From: Alphaproteobacteria bacterium
Lineage (GTDB): Bacteria; Pseudomonadota; Alphaproteobacteria; UBA8366; Aestuariispiraceae
Reading direction: 5' to 3'
NCBI GenBank assembly: GCA_024743195.1
Contig: JANSXE010000006.1
Location: 62,001 to 126,000, forward strand
DNA: 64,000 nt
The notes under the pieces are model-generated. The model saw only the letters and a list, made by a program, of their open reading frames with translations, did no database searches and was not told the origin of the DNA. How positions within the stretch are numbered: position 1 is the stretch's first letter; each line of letters begins with the position of its first letter. Position numbers and translations under genes: made by a program. This document shows, piece by piece, positions 8,241 through 17,820 of this stretch.

Positions 8241-9428
8241 TCAAGGACCGGCGCCGAAATGGCGCTCCATCCGGTCGAAGGCGGCGTTGATCACCGCCTC
8301 CTCGACGCAATAGGCCATGCGCACATGCTCCTCTCCCGTCGGGCCGAAGGCCTCGCCGGGCGTCACGGCGACATGGGTCTCTTCCAGCAGCGACAGAGCG
8401 AAGGCGTGGGAGGTCTCGTGCGGAACCAGGATGCGCGGGAAGACGTAATAGGCCCCTTCGGGTCTGACATAGCTGAAGACGTGCGGCAGCCGGTCGAGGC
8501 GCGCGCAGATCAACGCCCGGCGCTTGGCGAGCCGCTCCTGGAACTGGCTCAGATGCGCCCGATCGCCGGAGAGCGCCGCAACGCCGGCCGCCTGGGAGAT
8601 GCGCGGCGCGCAGATCAGGGTGGCGTCATGCACTTTGAGGACTTCCCGCTTCAACGCCTCGGGCAGGATCGCGTATCCCAAGCGCCAGCCGCTCATGGCG
8701 TAGGCCTTCGAGAAGGTGAAGAGATAGGCCAGATCGTCCTCCATGCCGTCTATGGCCCCGGGATTGAAGGACGCCGCACGATTCTCATAGGTGAAATGGC
8801 GGTAGGGGTCGTCGACGATCAGAAGCAGGCCGCGGGCGCGGGCCAGCTCCGCGGTCCGGCGCACTTGCGCTTCGGTGAAAATGGCCCCGGTTGGATTGGA
8901 CGGCGTCACCAGCAGCACCGCCTTCGTGCGTGCGTCGATCCGCTCCGGCAGTGTCTCGGGGTCGAGCGCCCACCCGGCCTCCTCATCAAGCGGCCAGAAG
9001 ACCGGCTCGCCGCCGCACAGCCTGATCTGCTGCAGGTGGGAGGCGAAGCAAGGGTCCGTGACGACGACGCGGTCGCCCGCATCCAGGATGGCGTGCAGGA
9101 CAGCGTTGACGCCCTGCATGTTGCCCGCGGTGATCAGCACATTGCGATCGGGATCGACCGCGCGGCCGGTGACCGACCGGTAATCCTCCGCCGCCAAGCG
9201 ACGCAGCTCCGGCAGGCCGTCGGGCAGCGCGTACTTGCCGATGTCGGGGTCCTCCTCGAGCGCGCGGCCGACGGCGCGCCGGATGGGCGCCGGGGTGCGG
9301 AACGACGGCAATCCCCAGGTCAGGGAAGCGGCGTCGGGCAGACGCGCGCTCAGGATCGCCATCTGCTTGATGGCGGACACCTCGATTTCCGAGATATGAC
9401 GGGCGACCCTCTGACGGTGGGCAGACAT
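8241..9428 (-). CDS. PLP-dependent aminotransferase, class I/II
   Basis: A 395-residue fold-type I aminotransferase. It shows GLPSFRTP near the N-terminus, the SNPTGAIF substrate/PLP loop near 180, DDPYRHF near 210 and the PLP lysine in FTFSKAYAMSGWRLGY near 245. It transfers amino groups between amino acids and 2-oxo acids in the cytoplasm; the exact substrate pair is not determinable, with aspartate/aromatic/methionine-type the likely class. ATG 9428 is preceded by a good ribosome site (GGAAGGAG), while the in-frame start 69 bases further up has none. The cupin gene follows 83 bases downstream on the same strand. Confidence 0.88.
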   Translation of the reverse strand: MSAHRQRVARHISEIEVSAIKQMAILSARLPDAASLTWGLPSFRTPAPIRRAVGRALEEDPDIGKYALPDGLPELRRLAAEDYRSVTGRAVDPDRNVLITAGNMQGVNAVLHAILDAGDRVVVTDPCFASHLQQIRLCGGEPVFWPLDEEAGWALDPETLPERIDARTKAVLLVTPSNPTGAIFTEAQVRRTAELARARGLLLIVDDPYRHFTYENRAASFNPGAIDGMEDDLAYLFTFSKAYAMSGWRLGYAILPEALKREVLKVHDATLICAPRISQAAGVAALSGDRAHLSQFQERLAKRRALICARLDRLPHVFSYVRPEGAYYVFPRILVPHETSHAFALSLLEETHVAVTPGEAFGPTGEEHVRMAYCVEEAVINAAFDRMERHFGAGP

Positions 9429-9544
9429 GGCGCGCTCCTTCCGGCAAGCTCCGACAGGATAGCCGGCGCAGGCCGTCCCGACCTTGCGCTGCGTCAAGGA
9501 TCGGAGGGTCGGGCGGCGTCCGACGGGTCTGCGAAGGGAGCATG

Positions 9545-10186
9545 ATGGGAAACCTTGTCCTGAAACTCGCCGCGCTCCTCTGTGCGGGCTGGCTGGCCGC
9601 CTGTGCTCCGACGCCGCCCCTGCTCCCAGCGGACGCCGGGCCGGCGATCCGGGAAATCCACGTCGTCAGCAATGGCTGGCATACGGGGATCGTCGTCTCC
9701 CGCGATGACGCCGCCGCCCTCGGCGCGCTGCCGGAGGTCGGGGACCTGCCCGACGCGGCCTATCTGGAATTCGGCTGGGGCGACCGCGTCTATTATCCGG
9801 CGGGGGAGAAGACGCTCGGCATGACGCTGAGCGCCGCCCTGACGCCCACGCCGTCGGTCATGCACATGGCCGGCCGCTCACAGCCGCCTCGGGGCGCCGA
9901 TGAAGGATGGGAGGCGGCCGCGCTGATGCTGCCGCAGGGCGCGTTCGACGCGCTCGTTCTGGCCATCGCGGACGGGTTCAAGCGGCCCGACGGCGGTCGG
10001 GCCGCGCCCGTCTCCCCCGGGTTGACGTCCAGAAGCTTCTTCTACGACGCGCACGGCCAGTTCCACCTGTTCAACACCTGCAACACCTGGACCGCCCGCA
10101 TGCTGCGCGCCGCCGGGATCGCGGTCTCGCCGGCCGGCGTCATCACCGCGGACGATCTGATGACGCGGCTTCGCGCGGCGATGTGA
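9545..10186 (+). CDS. DUF2459 (TIGR02117-type) lipoprotein
   Basis: A 213-residue protein with a lipoprotein signal (hydrophobic core ending LAAC, lipid-anchored Cys at residue 20). The mature part begins EIHVVSNGWHTGIVV and contains YLEFGWGDRVYYP and FHLFNTCNTWTARML, hallmarks of DUF2459, a conserved protein family of unknown function sometimes found near urease genes; the HTG, GWGD and CNTW motifs look like a hydrolase-type active site, which is inference. Two adjacent ATGs exist at 9542 and 9545; the second has better spacing from the GGGAG at 9536-9540. No urease genes are nearby. Divergent from the aminotransferase. Confidence 0.85.
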   Translation: MGNLVLKLAALLCAGWLAACAPTPPLLPADAGPAIREIHVVSNGWHTGIVVSRDDAAALGALPEVGDLPDAAYLEFGWGDRVYYPAGEKTLGMTLSAALTPTPSVMHMAGRSQPPRGADEGWEAAALMLPQGAFDALVLAIADGFKRPDGGRAAPVSPGLTSRSFFYDAHGQFHLFNTCNTWTARMLRAAGIAVSPAGVITADDLMTRLRAAM

Positions 10187-10301
10187 TGCGAAATCCGCGT
10201 GCTTCCGCCGCTCGCGGACGCATGCCGCGCGGGAGCGAGCCGCCGGCGACGAGGACGCCGGCGCGTCGCCGCCAGCCTCGGCTCGCGCGCGGGGGCGACG
10301 C

Positions 10302-11480
10302 TCAGGGCGCCGATATCGGAGCGAAGACTTCGTGCCGCCCCGCAACGCCTTTCATTGCGCGCCGTCCCAACGACCGCGTTTCGACCGAGACCGACTGGGC
10401 GAACTGCGAAGACATCAGCAGTGGCGTTCCAAGCTCCTTCGTCAGGCTCTCAAGCCTGGCCGTCCTGTTCACGGCAGGGCCCATAACCGTGAAGTCGAGA
10501 CGCTCCCGGGCGCCGACATTTCCGTAGATCACTTCTCCCAAATGAAGGCCTACGCCGAAACTGATGGTCGGCCGTTGGGAGCGCGTGCGGCGCCGGTTCA
10601 AGGCGGCGAGGCCGCTGAACGCGTCATCGGCGGCGTCAAGCGCGGCGTCGCAGGCCTGGTTCTCCGATGAGGCCCCTTCGACGGGGAAGACGATGAGCAT
10701 GGCGTCGCCGATGAAGCGCAGCACCTCCCCGCCCCGCGCGGTGACGGCGTCGGAGACGGTCTCGAAATAGGCGTTGAGGAGGTCGAGCAATGCTTGCGGT
10801 TCAAGGTTTTCGGTCAACGGCGTGAAGTCTCGCAAATCGCTGAACCATATGGCCGCGTTGATCAGTTCCCCGTCGCCCCGCTTGATCTGCCCGGACAAGA
10901 CGCGTTCGCCCGTTCTGGGTCCGACATAGGTGTTGAGGATCGTGCGCGCCAGCCGGCGAACGATGAAGGTCTCGAAGACGGGCGCCACATATGAGGCGAG
11001 TTCCTCGCACTCAGCGACCTCTTGGTCCGTGAAGCCGCCATCGGCCTTGGTGGCGACGACGAAGGGGGCGACGCGCCCATCGGACATCCGCATCGGAACG
11101 CCGAGGTAATCCGTCACCCCCTGCGCCGCGAGAGTGAACAGCACTCGATGGTCCCTGCCGTCGACGAGTTCGGGCGTCCGACGTCGAAACCTCTCGCCGG
11201 TTTCGGAGACATGCTGCAAGGGACTGCCGATATACGCCTCGCGGTCGCGATACCCGTGGTCCGGCTGGACTTCCGTGGCGCCCTCCTGGTCGACGGACCA
11301 AGCGAACGACAGCCCGCCGAACAGCGGGTGAATGATCCGACATCCCAGACGTAGGCGACAGAGCGGAAAGCCGCTCTCGATCATCCGACGGCCAAGCTGC
11401 TCAACGAAACGCTTGCCGTCCCTGATCGAACGCGCGTCTCCGAAAAGCCAGGCGACCGTGCTGTCCCGCGTCCACGCCAT
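10302..11480 (-). CDS. Class III adenylate/guanylate cyclase with N-terminal sensor region
   Basis: A 392-residue cytoplasmic protein. Residues 1-180 form a GAF-like region with no TM segment; residues about 200-385 are a class III nucleotide cyclase catalytic domain. Both metal-binding aspartates are present (FSDLRDF near 213 and GDAMLI near 259). DFTVMG near 330 supplies the Asp that usually selects adenine, and VNRTARLE supplies the transition-state Asn and Arg. It is therefore probably an active adenylate cyclase making cAMP. The N-terminal half would bind a ligand or report on a partner; the ligand is unknown. It stands alone between DUF2459 and parC. Confidence 0.88.
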   Translation of the reverse strand: MAWTRDSTVAWLFGDARSIRDGKRFVEQLGRRMIESGFPLCRLRLGCRIIHPLFGGLSFAWSVDQEGATEVQPDHGYRDREAYIGSPLQHVSETGERFRRRTPELVDGRDHRVLFTLAAQGVTDYLGVPMRMSDGRVAPFVVATKADGGFTDQEVAECEELASYVAPVFETFIVRRLARTILNTYVGPRTGERVLSGQIKRGDGELINAAIWFSDLRDFTPLTENLEPQALLDLLNAYFETVSDAVTARGGEVLRFIGDAMLIVFPVEGASSENQACDAALDAADDAFSGLAALNRRRTRSQRPTISFGVGLHLGEVIYGNVGARERLDFTVMGPAVNRTARLESLTKELGTPLLMSSQFAQSVSVETRSLGRRAMKGVAGRHEVFAPISAP

Positions 11481-11581
11481 ACCGTCACTCTAGGGCACGG
11501 CGATCGAGCGACAAAGCGCCCGATGCGCGCGCTTGCTGCGCGATGCGGGCCGTCGGGCGCACGGTCCCAGCGCACGCCGTC

Positions 11582-13816
11582 CTAGTCGAACCGGTTGGAG
11601 CGCGGGAAGCCGGCCGGCGGCATGCGGCCCGCCTGGGCGCGCTTGCCGATCCAGCCGGCCAGGTCGGTCTCGGTGCGGGTGCGTTCGCCGATCCGCCAGG
11701 AGAGCCCGTCCTTCAGCGTGAAGGTCTTGGCGTCGCTCAGCCCCCCGTCGCGGTACTTCTGCAGCATCACGCCGCGGCCGCGGGTCATTTCCGGCAGCTC
11801 GTCCCGCGCGAAGATCAGGAGCTTGCGGTTGCGCCCGATGACGGCGACATGATCGCCCTCGGCCGGGCGGCAGATCGCCGCCTCCACCTTGCCGGAGACG
11901 TTGAGCACCTGCTTGCCGTTGCGGGTCTGGGCGACGAGCTCCTTCTCCGGCGCCAGGAAGCCGCGCCCGTCGCTTGAGGCGACCAGCAGCGTGCGCGCCG
12001 GATCGTGCACCAGAAGCTGCACGAACTCGTGCTCGTTCGAGAGGTCGAGCATGAGCCGCAGCGGCTCCCCGTTGCCGCGTCCGCCCGGCAGCTTGTCGCA
12101 GCCGATGGTGTAGAAGCGCCCGTTGGTGGCGAAGACCAGGAGCCTGTCCGTCGTCTGGGCGTGCAGCAGGAAGCGCGGGCCGTCGCCCTCCTTGAACTTG
12201 ATCTCCGCGTCCGAGGCCAGATGCCCCTTCATGGCGCGGATCCAGCCCTTCTTGGAGCAGACGACGGTGATCGGCTCGCGCTCGATCATCGCTTCGAGCG
12301 GCACCTCGACAGCCTGCGGGGCGTCCGCGATCTCGGTGCGGCGCCGGCCGAGCTCGGTGTCCGGCCCGACGGTCTTCTTGAGCGCCTTCAACTGCTCGGC
12401 GATCCGCTTCCAGCGCAGCCCCTCGTCGTCCAAGAGCGCGATCAGCCCCTCCAGCTCCTCGGCGAGCTTGTCGTGCTCCTTGCGGATTTCGAACTCTTCG
12501 AGCTTGCGCAAGGAGCGCAGACGCATGTTCAGGATCGAGTCCGCCTGCAGCTCCGTCAGTTCGAAGGTCCGCATCATCACCTGCTTGGGCTCGTCCTCCT
12601 CGCGGATGATGCGGATCACCTCGTCGAGATTCAGGTAGCAGACGATGTAGCCTTCCAGGATCTCCATCCGCCGCTCGATCTGCGCCTTACGGTGCTCCGT
12701 GCGGCGCACCAGCACCTCGTGCCGGTGGTCCAGGAAGGCCTGCAGCGCCTCGCGCAGATTGACCAGCTTCGGGACCCGGCCGCCGTCCATCAGGACGTTC
12801 ATGTTGAGCGAGAAGCGGGCTTCCAGGTCGGTCTGACGGAACAGCGTCTCCATCAGCACGTCGGGCTCGACATTGCGCGACTTCGGCTCGAGGACGATGC
12901 GCACGTCCTCGGCGGATTCGTCGTGGATGTCGGCCAGCATGGCGATCTTGCGCTCCATCACCAGTTCGGCGATGCGCTCGACCAGCCGGGACTTCTGCAC
13001 CTGATAGGGGATCTCGGTGATGACGATCTGATATTGGCCGCCCTTCAGCTCTTCCCGACGCCACTTGGCGCGCATGCGAAACGCGCCGCGGCCGGTGGCG
13101 TAGGCCTCGGTCACGGCGGCGCGATCCTCCGCCAGCACGCCGCCGGTCGGGAAATCCGGGCCGGGGACGAACTCCACCAGCTTCTCGATGGTCGCCTTGG
13201 GATGCTTGATCAGATGGATCAGCGCGTCGCACAGCTCGGCCGCATTGTGCGGCGGGATCGAGGTCGCCATGCCGACCGCGATGCCCGACGCGCCGTTGGC
13301 CAGCAGGTTCGGCAGGCCGGCGGGGAGCACCACCGGCTCCTCCCCCTCCCCGTCATAGGTGCCGCGGAAGTCGATCGCGTCCTCGTCGATGCCGTCGAGG
13401 ATCAGTTCCGCGATCTCGGTCAGCCGCGCCTCGGTGTAGCGCATGGCCGCCGCGTTGTCGCCGTCGATCGAGCCGAAATTGCCCTGCCCGTCGACCAGCG
13501 GATAACGCACCGCAAAATCCTGCGCGAGACGCACCATCGCCTCGTAGATCGCGGCGTCGCCGTGCGGATGGTATTTACCCATCACGTCGCCGACGATGCG
13601 CGCGCATTTCTTGAAGCCGCTGGCGGGGTTCAGCTTCAACTCCCGCATGGCGTAGAGCAGCCGCCGGTGCACCGGCTTCAGCCCGTCGCGCGCGTCCGGA
13701 AGCGAGCGGCTGGTGATGGTGGAGAGCGCATAGGCGAGATAGCGCTCGCTCAGCGCCTCGTCGAACGGCGCGCGGCGCACCTCGGCCGCGGGGCCGTCGG
13801 TCAACTCGTCGGTCAT
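11582..13816 (-). CDS. parC: DNA topoisomerase IV subunit A
   Basis: 744 residues, a normal ParC length. It forms a heterotetramer with ParE and decatenates daughter chromosomes. The winged-helix catalytic domain shows [13 protein letters not shown] near 45 and the catalytic tyrosine in RYTEARL near 127; the C-terminal domain has degenerate beta-pinwheel blades such as [11 protein letters not shown]. In the quinolone-determining segment the sequence is [10 protein letters not shown], so the position equivalent to E. coli Ser80 is Ala while Glu84 is kept. GyrA is excluded by the short C-terminal domain lacking a clear GyrA box. Start ATG 13816 lies 68 bases downstream of the NicO gene's end on the same strand. 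Confidence 0.93.
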   Translation of the reverse strand: MTDELTDGPAAEVRRAPFDEALSERYLAYALSTITSRSLPDARDGLKPVHRRLLYAMRELKLNPASGFKKCARIVGDVMGKYHPHGDAAIYEAMVRLAQDFAVRYPLVDGQGNFGSIDGDNAAAMRYTEARLTEIAELILDGIDEDAIDFRGTYDGEGEEPVVLPAGLPNLLANGASGIAVGMATSIPPHNAAELCDALIHLIKHPKATIEKLVEFVPGPDFPTGGVLAEDRAAVTEAYATGRGAFRMRAKWRREELKGGQYQIVITEIPYQVQKSRLVERIAELVMERKIAMLADIHDESAEDVRIVLEPKSRNVEPDVLMETLFRQTDLEARFSLNMNVLMDGGRVPKLVNLREALQAFLDHRHEVLVRRTEHRKAQIERRMEILEGYIVCYLNLDEVIRIIREEDEPKQVMMRTFELTELQADSILNMRLRSLRKLEEFEIRKEHDKLAEELEGLIALLDDEGLRWKRIAEQLKALKKTVGPDTELGRRRTEIADAPQAVEVPLEAMIEREPITVVCSKKGWIRAMKGHLASDAEIKFKEGDGPRFLLHAQTTDRLLVFATNGRFYTIGCDKLPGGRGNGEPLRLMLDLSNEHEFVQLLVHDPARTLLVASSDGRGFLAPEKELVAQTRNGKQVLNVSGKVEAAICRPAEGDHVAVIGRNRKLLIFARDELPEMTRGRGVMLQKYRDGGLSDAKTFTLKDGLSWRIGERTRTETDLAGWIGKRAQAGRMPPAGFPRSNRFD

Positions 13817-13884
13817 GGGCGGAAACTCCTAGTCGCTACCGGATAGTGTAGCGGCTCACCGCGATCACGCAAGATATTGCGGGC

Positions 13885-14952
13885 TTACAAGGCCCCGCCG
13901 CGGCTGACCGCGCCCATCAGCAGCAGCGCGCCGACGCCGGCGACGCAGAGGCTGCCGAAGACCGCGAGCGCGCGCAGCGCCGTCTCCGCGCGACCGAAGG
14001 CGCCCGCGCCGTCGGCGCCGAGCAGGCTGAGCCGCACGAGCCCGCGGCGGGCGAGGATCGCCGCCACGCCGATCGCCGAGACGGTGAGCGCCACGCCGGC
14101 CGCCATGGCGAAAGCGGAGGCCACGCCGATCGCGAAGATGCCCGTCCCCAGCGCGAAGAAGAGCACGATCAGCGCGCCGGTGCAGGGGCGCAAACCCGAC
14201 ACGACAGCGGCGGCCAGGAACTCCCAGCGCCGCCCCTCGCCCGCGTGGGACGCGCGCCCGTGCGCGTGCGGATGGCCGTGATCGTGGCCGCACCCCGCCC
14301 CGTGATCGTGCGCGCATTCGCGCCCCGTCAGCGCCGCCCAGGTCATGGCGAGGCCGAGCAGCAGCACCAGCGCATAGGACACCGCCTCCACCAGCGGCAT
14401 GGCGCCAAGAATGGCGGTTCGAGAGCCGGAGAGCAGCAGCCCGACGCCGCCGACGATCGCGATCGCGGAGACCGCCTGGATCGCGGCGATCAGCGCGCCC
14501 AGCGCAAGCCCCCTGCGGATCGAGGCCGCACGCGCCAGGAAATAGGTGGAGACGACGGCCTTTCCGTGCCCCGGCCCGACCGCGTGGAAGACCCCGTACA
14601 GGAAGCTAAGGCCGATCAGCGCCAGCGCCGGGGCCAAGGCCCCCTCGCTGCGATAGGCGGCGATGCTGTCGCGCAGCGCGCGATTGAAGGCGGCCTGCTG
14701 GCGCGCGGTCCACACCACCGCATCGCGGACCGGGCCCGGCAGGGCGGCCATCCAGCCGTCGCCCCCGGCAGCCGGCGCGCGTGCGCCCAAAGCGCTGGAG
14801 GGGGCGTTCGACGGGGGCGCGGCCTCGTCGGTCTGTCCGGCGCGCTCTCCGCCGAGCAGCGCATTCGCCCCCGCCGGCGCCGGCGCGACCAGAAGGCCCG
14901 CGAGCGCGAGCAACAGCGCCGCCAGCACCGGGCGCAAGCCGACCCCACCCAT
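13885..14952 (-). CDS. NicO-family nickel/cobalt efflux-type transporter
   Basis: A 355-residue inner-membrane protein with a cleavable-looking N-terminal hydrophobic segment and about six further TM helices. GVFHAVGPGHGKAVVSTYF near 143-161 and SGLRPCTGALIVL near 275 are the NicO/RcnA signatures; a cytoplasmic or periplasmic loop is very His-rich (HDHGAGCGHDHGHPHAHG). It probably exports Ni2+ or Co2+, though some relatives import. ATG 14952 was chosen over an upstream in-frame ATG inside the preceding gene. It follows a DUF1007 protein with a 5-base gap, a well-known pairing for this family. Confidence 0.87.
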   Translation of the reverse strand: MGGVGLRPVLAALLLALAGLLVAPAPAGANALLGGERAGQTDEAAPPSNAPSSALGARAPAAGGDGWMAALPGPVRDAVVWTARQQAAFNRALRDSIAAYRSEGALAPALALIGLSFLYGVFHAVGPGHGKAVVSTYFLARAASIRRGLALGALIAAIQAVSAIAIVGGVGLLLSGSRTAILGAMPLVEAVSYALVLLLGLAMTWAALTGRECAHDHGAGCGHDHGHPHAHGRASHAGEGRRWEFLAAAVVSGLRPCTGALIVLFFALGTGIFAIGVASAFAMAAGVALTVSAIGVAAILARRGLVRLSLLGADGAGAFGRAETALRALAVFGSLCVAGVGALLLMGAVSRGGAL

Positions 14953-14957
14953 CGCCC

Positions 14958-15596
14958 TCACCCCTGGCCGCCCGTCCGGGCGCAGGAAAGCCGGGCAATG
15001 GGCGGGTGGTAATAGCCGAAATAGAGCGGGTTGGAGAGATCGCGCTCCACCGTCGCCGCGCACTCGAAGGGCGCGGCCTCGGCGACGCGGATCGGCGCCG
15101 CGACCTCGTCGAACTCCAGGCTGACATAATGCTCCGGATCGTAGATCGACAAGCTGACGGGCGCGGCCACCGGGTCCACCGGGTCGGTCAGCAGCAGGGT
15201 CAGGCGATAGGTCACGGTCCCGGCCGCCCGGTCCGCCGTCACCCCGAACTCGGGCGACGCGGTGAGCGCCAGCAGCGTCCCGTCGGCGCGGATGTCGGTG
15301 AACCAGCCGACCTCCGACAGGCCGGAGAAAGCGCCGGCGCGCATCGCCTCGACTTCGTCCGGCGTGAAGGCGCCGTCGCCGTTCCAGTCGAAATCCTCAT
15401 AGAGGATGGCGCTGAAGAACTCGTCGAAACGCCAGGACAGGCGCACGCCGGACAGCGCGCCCTCAGCGTGCAGCATCTCCGCCTCGGCCAGAATCCAGAC
15501 ATGCGGATGGGCGCGCGGCCCCTCGCCGCCGCGCGACGGCGCAAGCAGCAGAAGCGCCGCCAGCAGGGCCAGAAGGATGCGCGTCGGGCCCTTCAC
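14958..15596 (-). CDS. DUF1007 family periplasmic protein
   Basis: A 212-residue exported protein. After a Sec signal the mature part begins AHPHVWI, the N-terminal metal-binding His pair of DUF1007 proteins, which partner NicO transporters and probably hand over metal. An EF-hand-like loop (DWNGDGAFTPDEVEAM) is present near residue 70. The start is GTG 15596, overlapping the recO stop (GTGA), so translation is coupled to recO; no better start exists. Function as a periplasmic metal chaperone or sensor is inferred from the gene pair. Confidence 0.85.
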   Translation of the reverse strand: MKGPTRILLALLAALLLLAPSRGGEGPRAHPHVWILAEAEMLHAEGALSGVRLSWRFDEFFSAILYEDFDWNGDGAFTPDEVEAMRAGAFSGLSEVGWFTDIRADGTLLALTASPEFGVTADRAAGTVTYRLTLLLTDPVDPVAAPVSLSIYDPEHYVSLEFDEVAAPIRVAEAAPFECAATVERDLSNPLYFGYYHPPIARLSCARTGGQG

Positions 15597-16342
15597 GCCG
15601 CCGCCTCCTTGCGGAACCGCGCTTCCAGCCGCGCGCGGGCGTCCGGCATCGGCTTGCCCTGCGGATCGAAGACATGGCGGGCCAGGAAATGGCCGCTCAG
15701 CGCCAGTGCGTCGGCGAGATCGGCGCCCCCCTGCGCGGCCCCCTGCGCGCCCCCCTGCGCGCCGGGGCCGCCCAGCGCCGCCGGCAGGCGGAACAGGCGT
15801 TCGCGATAGGGCCGCCCCGCCTCGCGCGAGACGGCGCGCCCGGTCTTCGGCGAGAGGTAGACCAGATCCTCCGTCACCCCCGTCGCCGCGCAGGCGGAGA
15901 GATCGAGCCCGAAGCCGAGATCGCCCAACAGCCCGACCTCCCAGCGCACATAGGTGCGCGCCCAGTCCGGCCCTTGCAGGGCGGTCATCAGGGCGTCCAG
16001 GCTCTCATAAACGTGCGGGTGGGGTTCGCGCTCCGCCAGGCCGGCCTCGACCAGCGCGAGCGCGGCGGTCAGCGCGGACAGGCGTCCCGCGTCCAGCATC
16101 AGGGCGGCGGCGTGGCTCGCGGACAGTTCGACGGTGAGCGAGCCCAGATGCTCCTCCAGCCGCGCGCGCCAGTGCGCGGTCAGCCGGTTGCCGGGCTGCA
16201 GCACGCCGCGCAGGCGGCGCGATTGGCCGCCGCGCACCAGGCCCGCGTGCCGGCCGTGCGCGCGCGTCATCAACGAGGCCACGATCCCGGCCTCGCCATG
16301 GCGCCGCGCGCCCAACAGGATCGCCTCATCCCGCCATTCCAT
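15593..16342 (-). CDS. recO: DNA repair protein RecO
   Basis: 249 residues with the N-terminal OB fold (MEWRDEAILLGARRHGE, HAGLVRGG) and the C-terminal helical domain with CAATGVTEDLVYLSPKTGRAVS. RecO works with RecR and RecF to load RecA on SSB-coated single-stranded DNA. An alanine/glycine/glutamine-rich insertion (GAQGGAQGAAQGG) near residue 200 is encoded by three 12-bp tandem repeats and is not a usual RecO feature. It is the first gene of an apparent recO, DUF1007, NicO transcription unit with four-base overlap to the second gene. Confidence 0.9.
   Translation of the reverse strand: MEWRDEAILLGARRHGEAGIVASLMTRAHGRHAGLVRGGQSRRLRGVLQPGNRLTAHWRARLEEHLGSLTVELSASHAAALMLDAGRLSALTAALALVEAGLAEREPHPHVYESLDALMTALQGPDWARTYVRWEVGLLGDLGFGLDLSACAATGVTEDLVYLSPKTGRAVSREAGRPYRERLFRLPAALGGPGAQGGAQGAAQGGADLADALALSGHFLARHVFDPQGKPMPDARARLEARFRKEAAA
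15726..15761. repeat. In-frame 12-bp tandem repeat inside recO
   Basis: Three copies of a 12-base unit (CCCCCCTGCGCG and one-base variants) encode repeated Ala-Gln-Gly-Gly-type residues. The period of 12 keeps the reading frame, so copy-number change would lengthen or shorten the protein without breaking it. Confidence 0.75.
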
Positions 16343-16446
16343 GCCCGTCTTCCGTCAGCCGCCGTTCGGCGCTCCGGTCCTATCCGATTCCGGCCGCTCA
16401 CGCGATAAGATAGGGAGCCCGCCGTGCGGTTCGAAGGGGCGCCGGT

Positions 16447-17700
16447 TCATGCGCCGTCGCTGAAGGCCTTCTCCAGCACGCTGTCGACGCGTTTGGTGGG
16501 TGCGGGACCCTGGTCCCAGGTCGTGGTCAGGTCGCGCACCTTCATCACGCGCTTGTAGATCTCGGCGTCCAGCGAGTCGTCCATCCAGGAATGGAACTCC
16601 TTCACCGCACCGGCCTTGAGGACCATGGGATTGCGATCGCGGCGGGCCTGGACGGCGGGGTCGTCCTCCAGTTCCGACGGCGGCGCGGGCATGTTGCGCA
16701 GGATGTAGGCGATGACGGCGTTGCGCGTCGGCGTATCGTCCTCGTCCACGGTCAGCCAGCGCGTCGCATGACTGGCCCAGCCGTCGAGCGCGAAGGAAAT
16801 CTTGATCCGCTCCTCCCGGATCAGGGCGATCAGCCCGTCATAGCGGGAATCGTTCAGATAATAGGTCTCGTCCAGCATGGCCTGGCGGATTGTCTCCGCG
16901 CGCGACAGCGCGTAGTCGACGAAGCTGGAGAGGTTGAAATCGATCACCTCGCCCGCCTCGCGCAGTTCTTCCGTATTCTCCGCGCAATAGGCGGCGACGC
17001 CCTGCTGCAGCGCCTCCAGAAGGCGCAGTTGGCGGCTCAGATAGCCGACGGAGCGCGAACTGTCCCGCACCACGATCGAGCAGATCGGCGACGCGAACTC
17101 GCTCAGGGCGTCGAGACGGGCCTGCAGCGCGTCGCGGCCGATCTTGGTTCCTTGCACCACCGCGCCGACGATGATGCGCACCAGCCGCAGCATCGCCTCC
17201 GGCGATTCCTCGCTGAGCGACAGCAGCACCTTCCGATCGACCGCCGCAAGCTCGCGGTTGCCGGTCAGCATCGCGAAGCGCCGGCCGAACATCGCCAACA
17301 CCTCCAGAAAGCTGCTCTGCACGTCCTGCGCGGCGATCTTCATTTCCTGCGCCGCCTGGCGCCGATCCGTCTCGTCGCCGGCCTCGACATCGACTTCGAG
17401 ACGCAGTTCGCGCATCATGATCGGGTCGAGATGGCCCTGGTATTTGGCCCGCCCCTCCATGATGCGCCGGTGCAGCACGTCGTCCCGGCCGATCAGGTCG
17501 GTCCATTTCGGCAGGTCGGCGAACATCATCACGAGATCGTTCGACCGGCCGAGGTCGGAGCCCGCCCAGTTGGGGATCAGCGCCTCATAGTCGTCGGCGT
17601 CCGCGCGGCGCGGCAGCCGACAGCGGGCGAGTTCGACCGTCCGGCCGTGAAAGCCGACATAGACGCCGCGGTCGCGGAAGCTCTTGTACTGAACGGCCAT
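16447..17700 (-). CDS. Conserved-looking protein of unknown function, 417 aa
   Basis: I do not recognise this family. The 417-residue protein is soluble, acidic-mixed and largely helical, with no signal peptide or TM segment. It starts MAVQYKSFRDRGVYVGFHG, ends LEKAFSDGA, and has helical stretches around 120-140 and 230-275 rich in Leu/Ala/Arg. No nucleotide-binding, metal-binding or catalytic motif is evident. The codon pattern and lack of competing frame make it a confident gene. It is monocistronic: recO starts 104 bases downstream on the same strand and bisC-like ends 162 bases upstream. It could be a regulatory or envelope-associated protein, but nothing in the sequence decides this. Confidence 0.8.
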   Translation of the reverse strand: MAVQYKSFRDRGVYVGFHGRTVELARCRLPRRADADDYEALIPNWAGSDLGRSNDLVMMFADLPKWTDLIGRDDVLHRRIMEGRAKYQGHLDPIMMRELRLEVDVEAGDETDRRQAAQEMKIAAQDVQSSFLEVLAMFGRRFAMLTGNRELAAVDRKVLLSLSEESPEAMLRLVRIIVGAVVQGTKIGRDALQARLDALSEFASPICSIVVRDSSRSVGYLSRQLRLLEALQQGVAAYCAENTEELREAGEVIDFNLSSFVDYALSRAETIRQAMLDETYYLNDSRYDGLIALIREERIKISFALDGWASHATRWLTVDEDDTPTRNAVIAYILRNMPAPPSELEDDPAVQARRDRNPMVLKAGAVKEFHSWMDDSLDAEIYKRVMKVRDLTTTWDQGPAPTKRVDSVLEKAFSDGA

Positions 17701-17820
17701 CGGTCCAGGGTCGCTCCTCGCTCAGCGGCGGAAGAGGCGTCTTCTACGGCATTAGACGCCCAACTGCGCATCCGCGTCAAAGGGGTGATCGCTGCGGACA
17801 GTCGTACCGCGCTATGCGCC

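Noticed and set aside
12005-13846. 613-residue plus-strand open frame over parC
   Set aside because: Antisense shadow of ParC; no ribosome site and no family-like motif.
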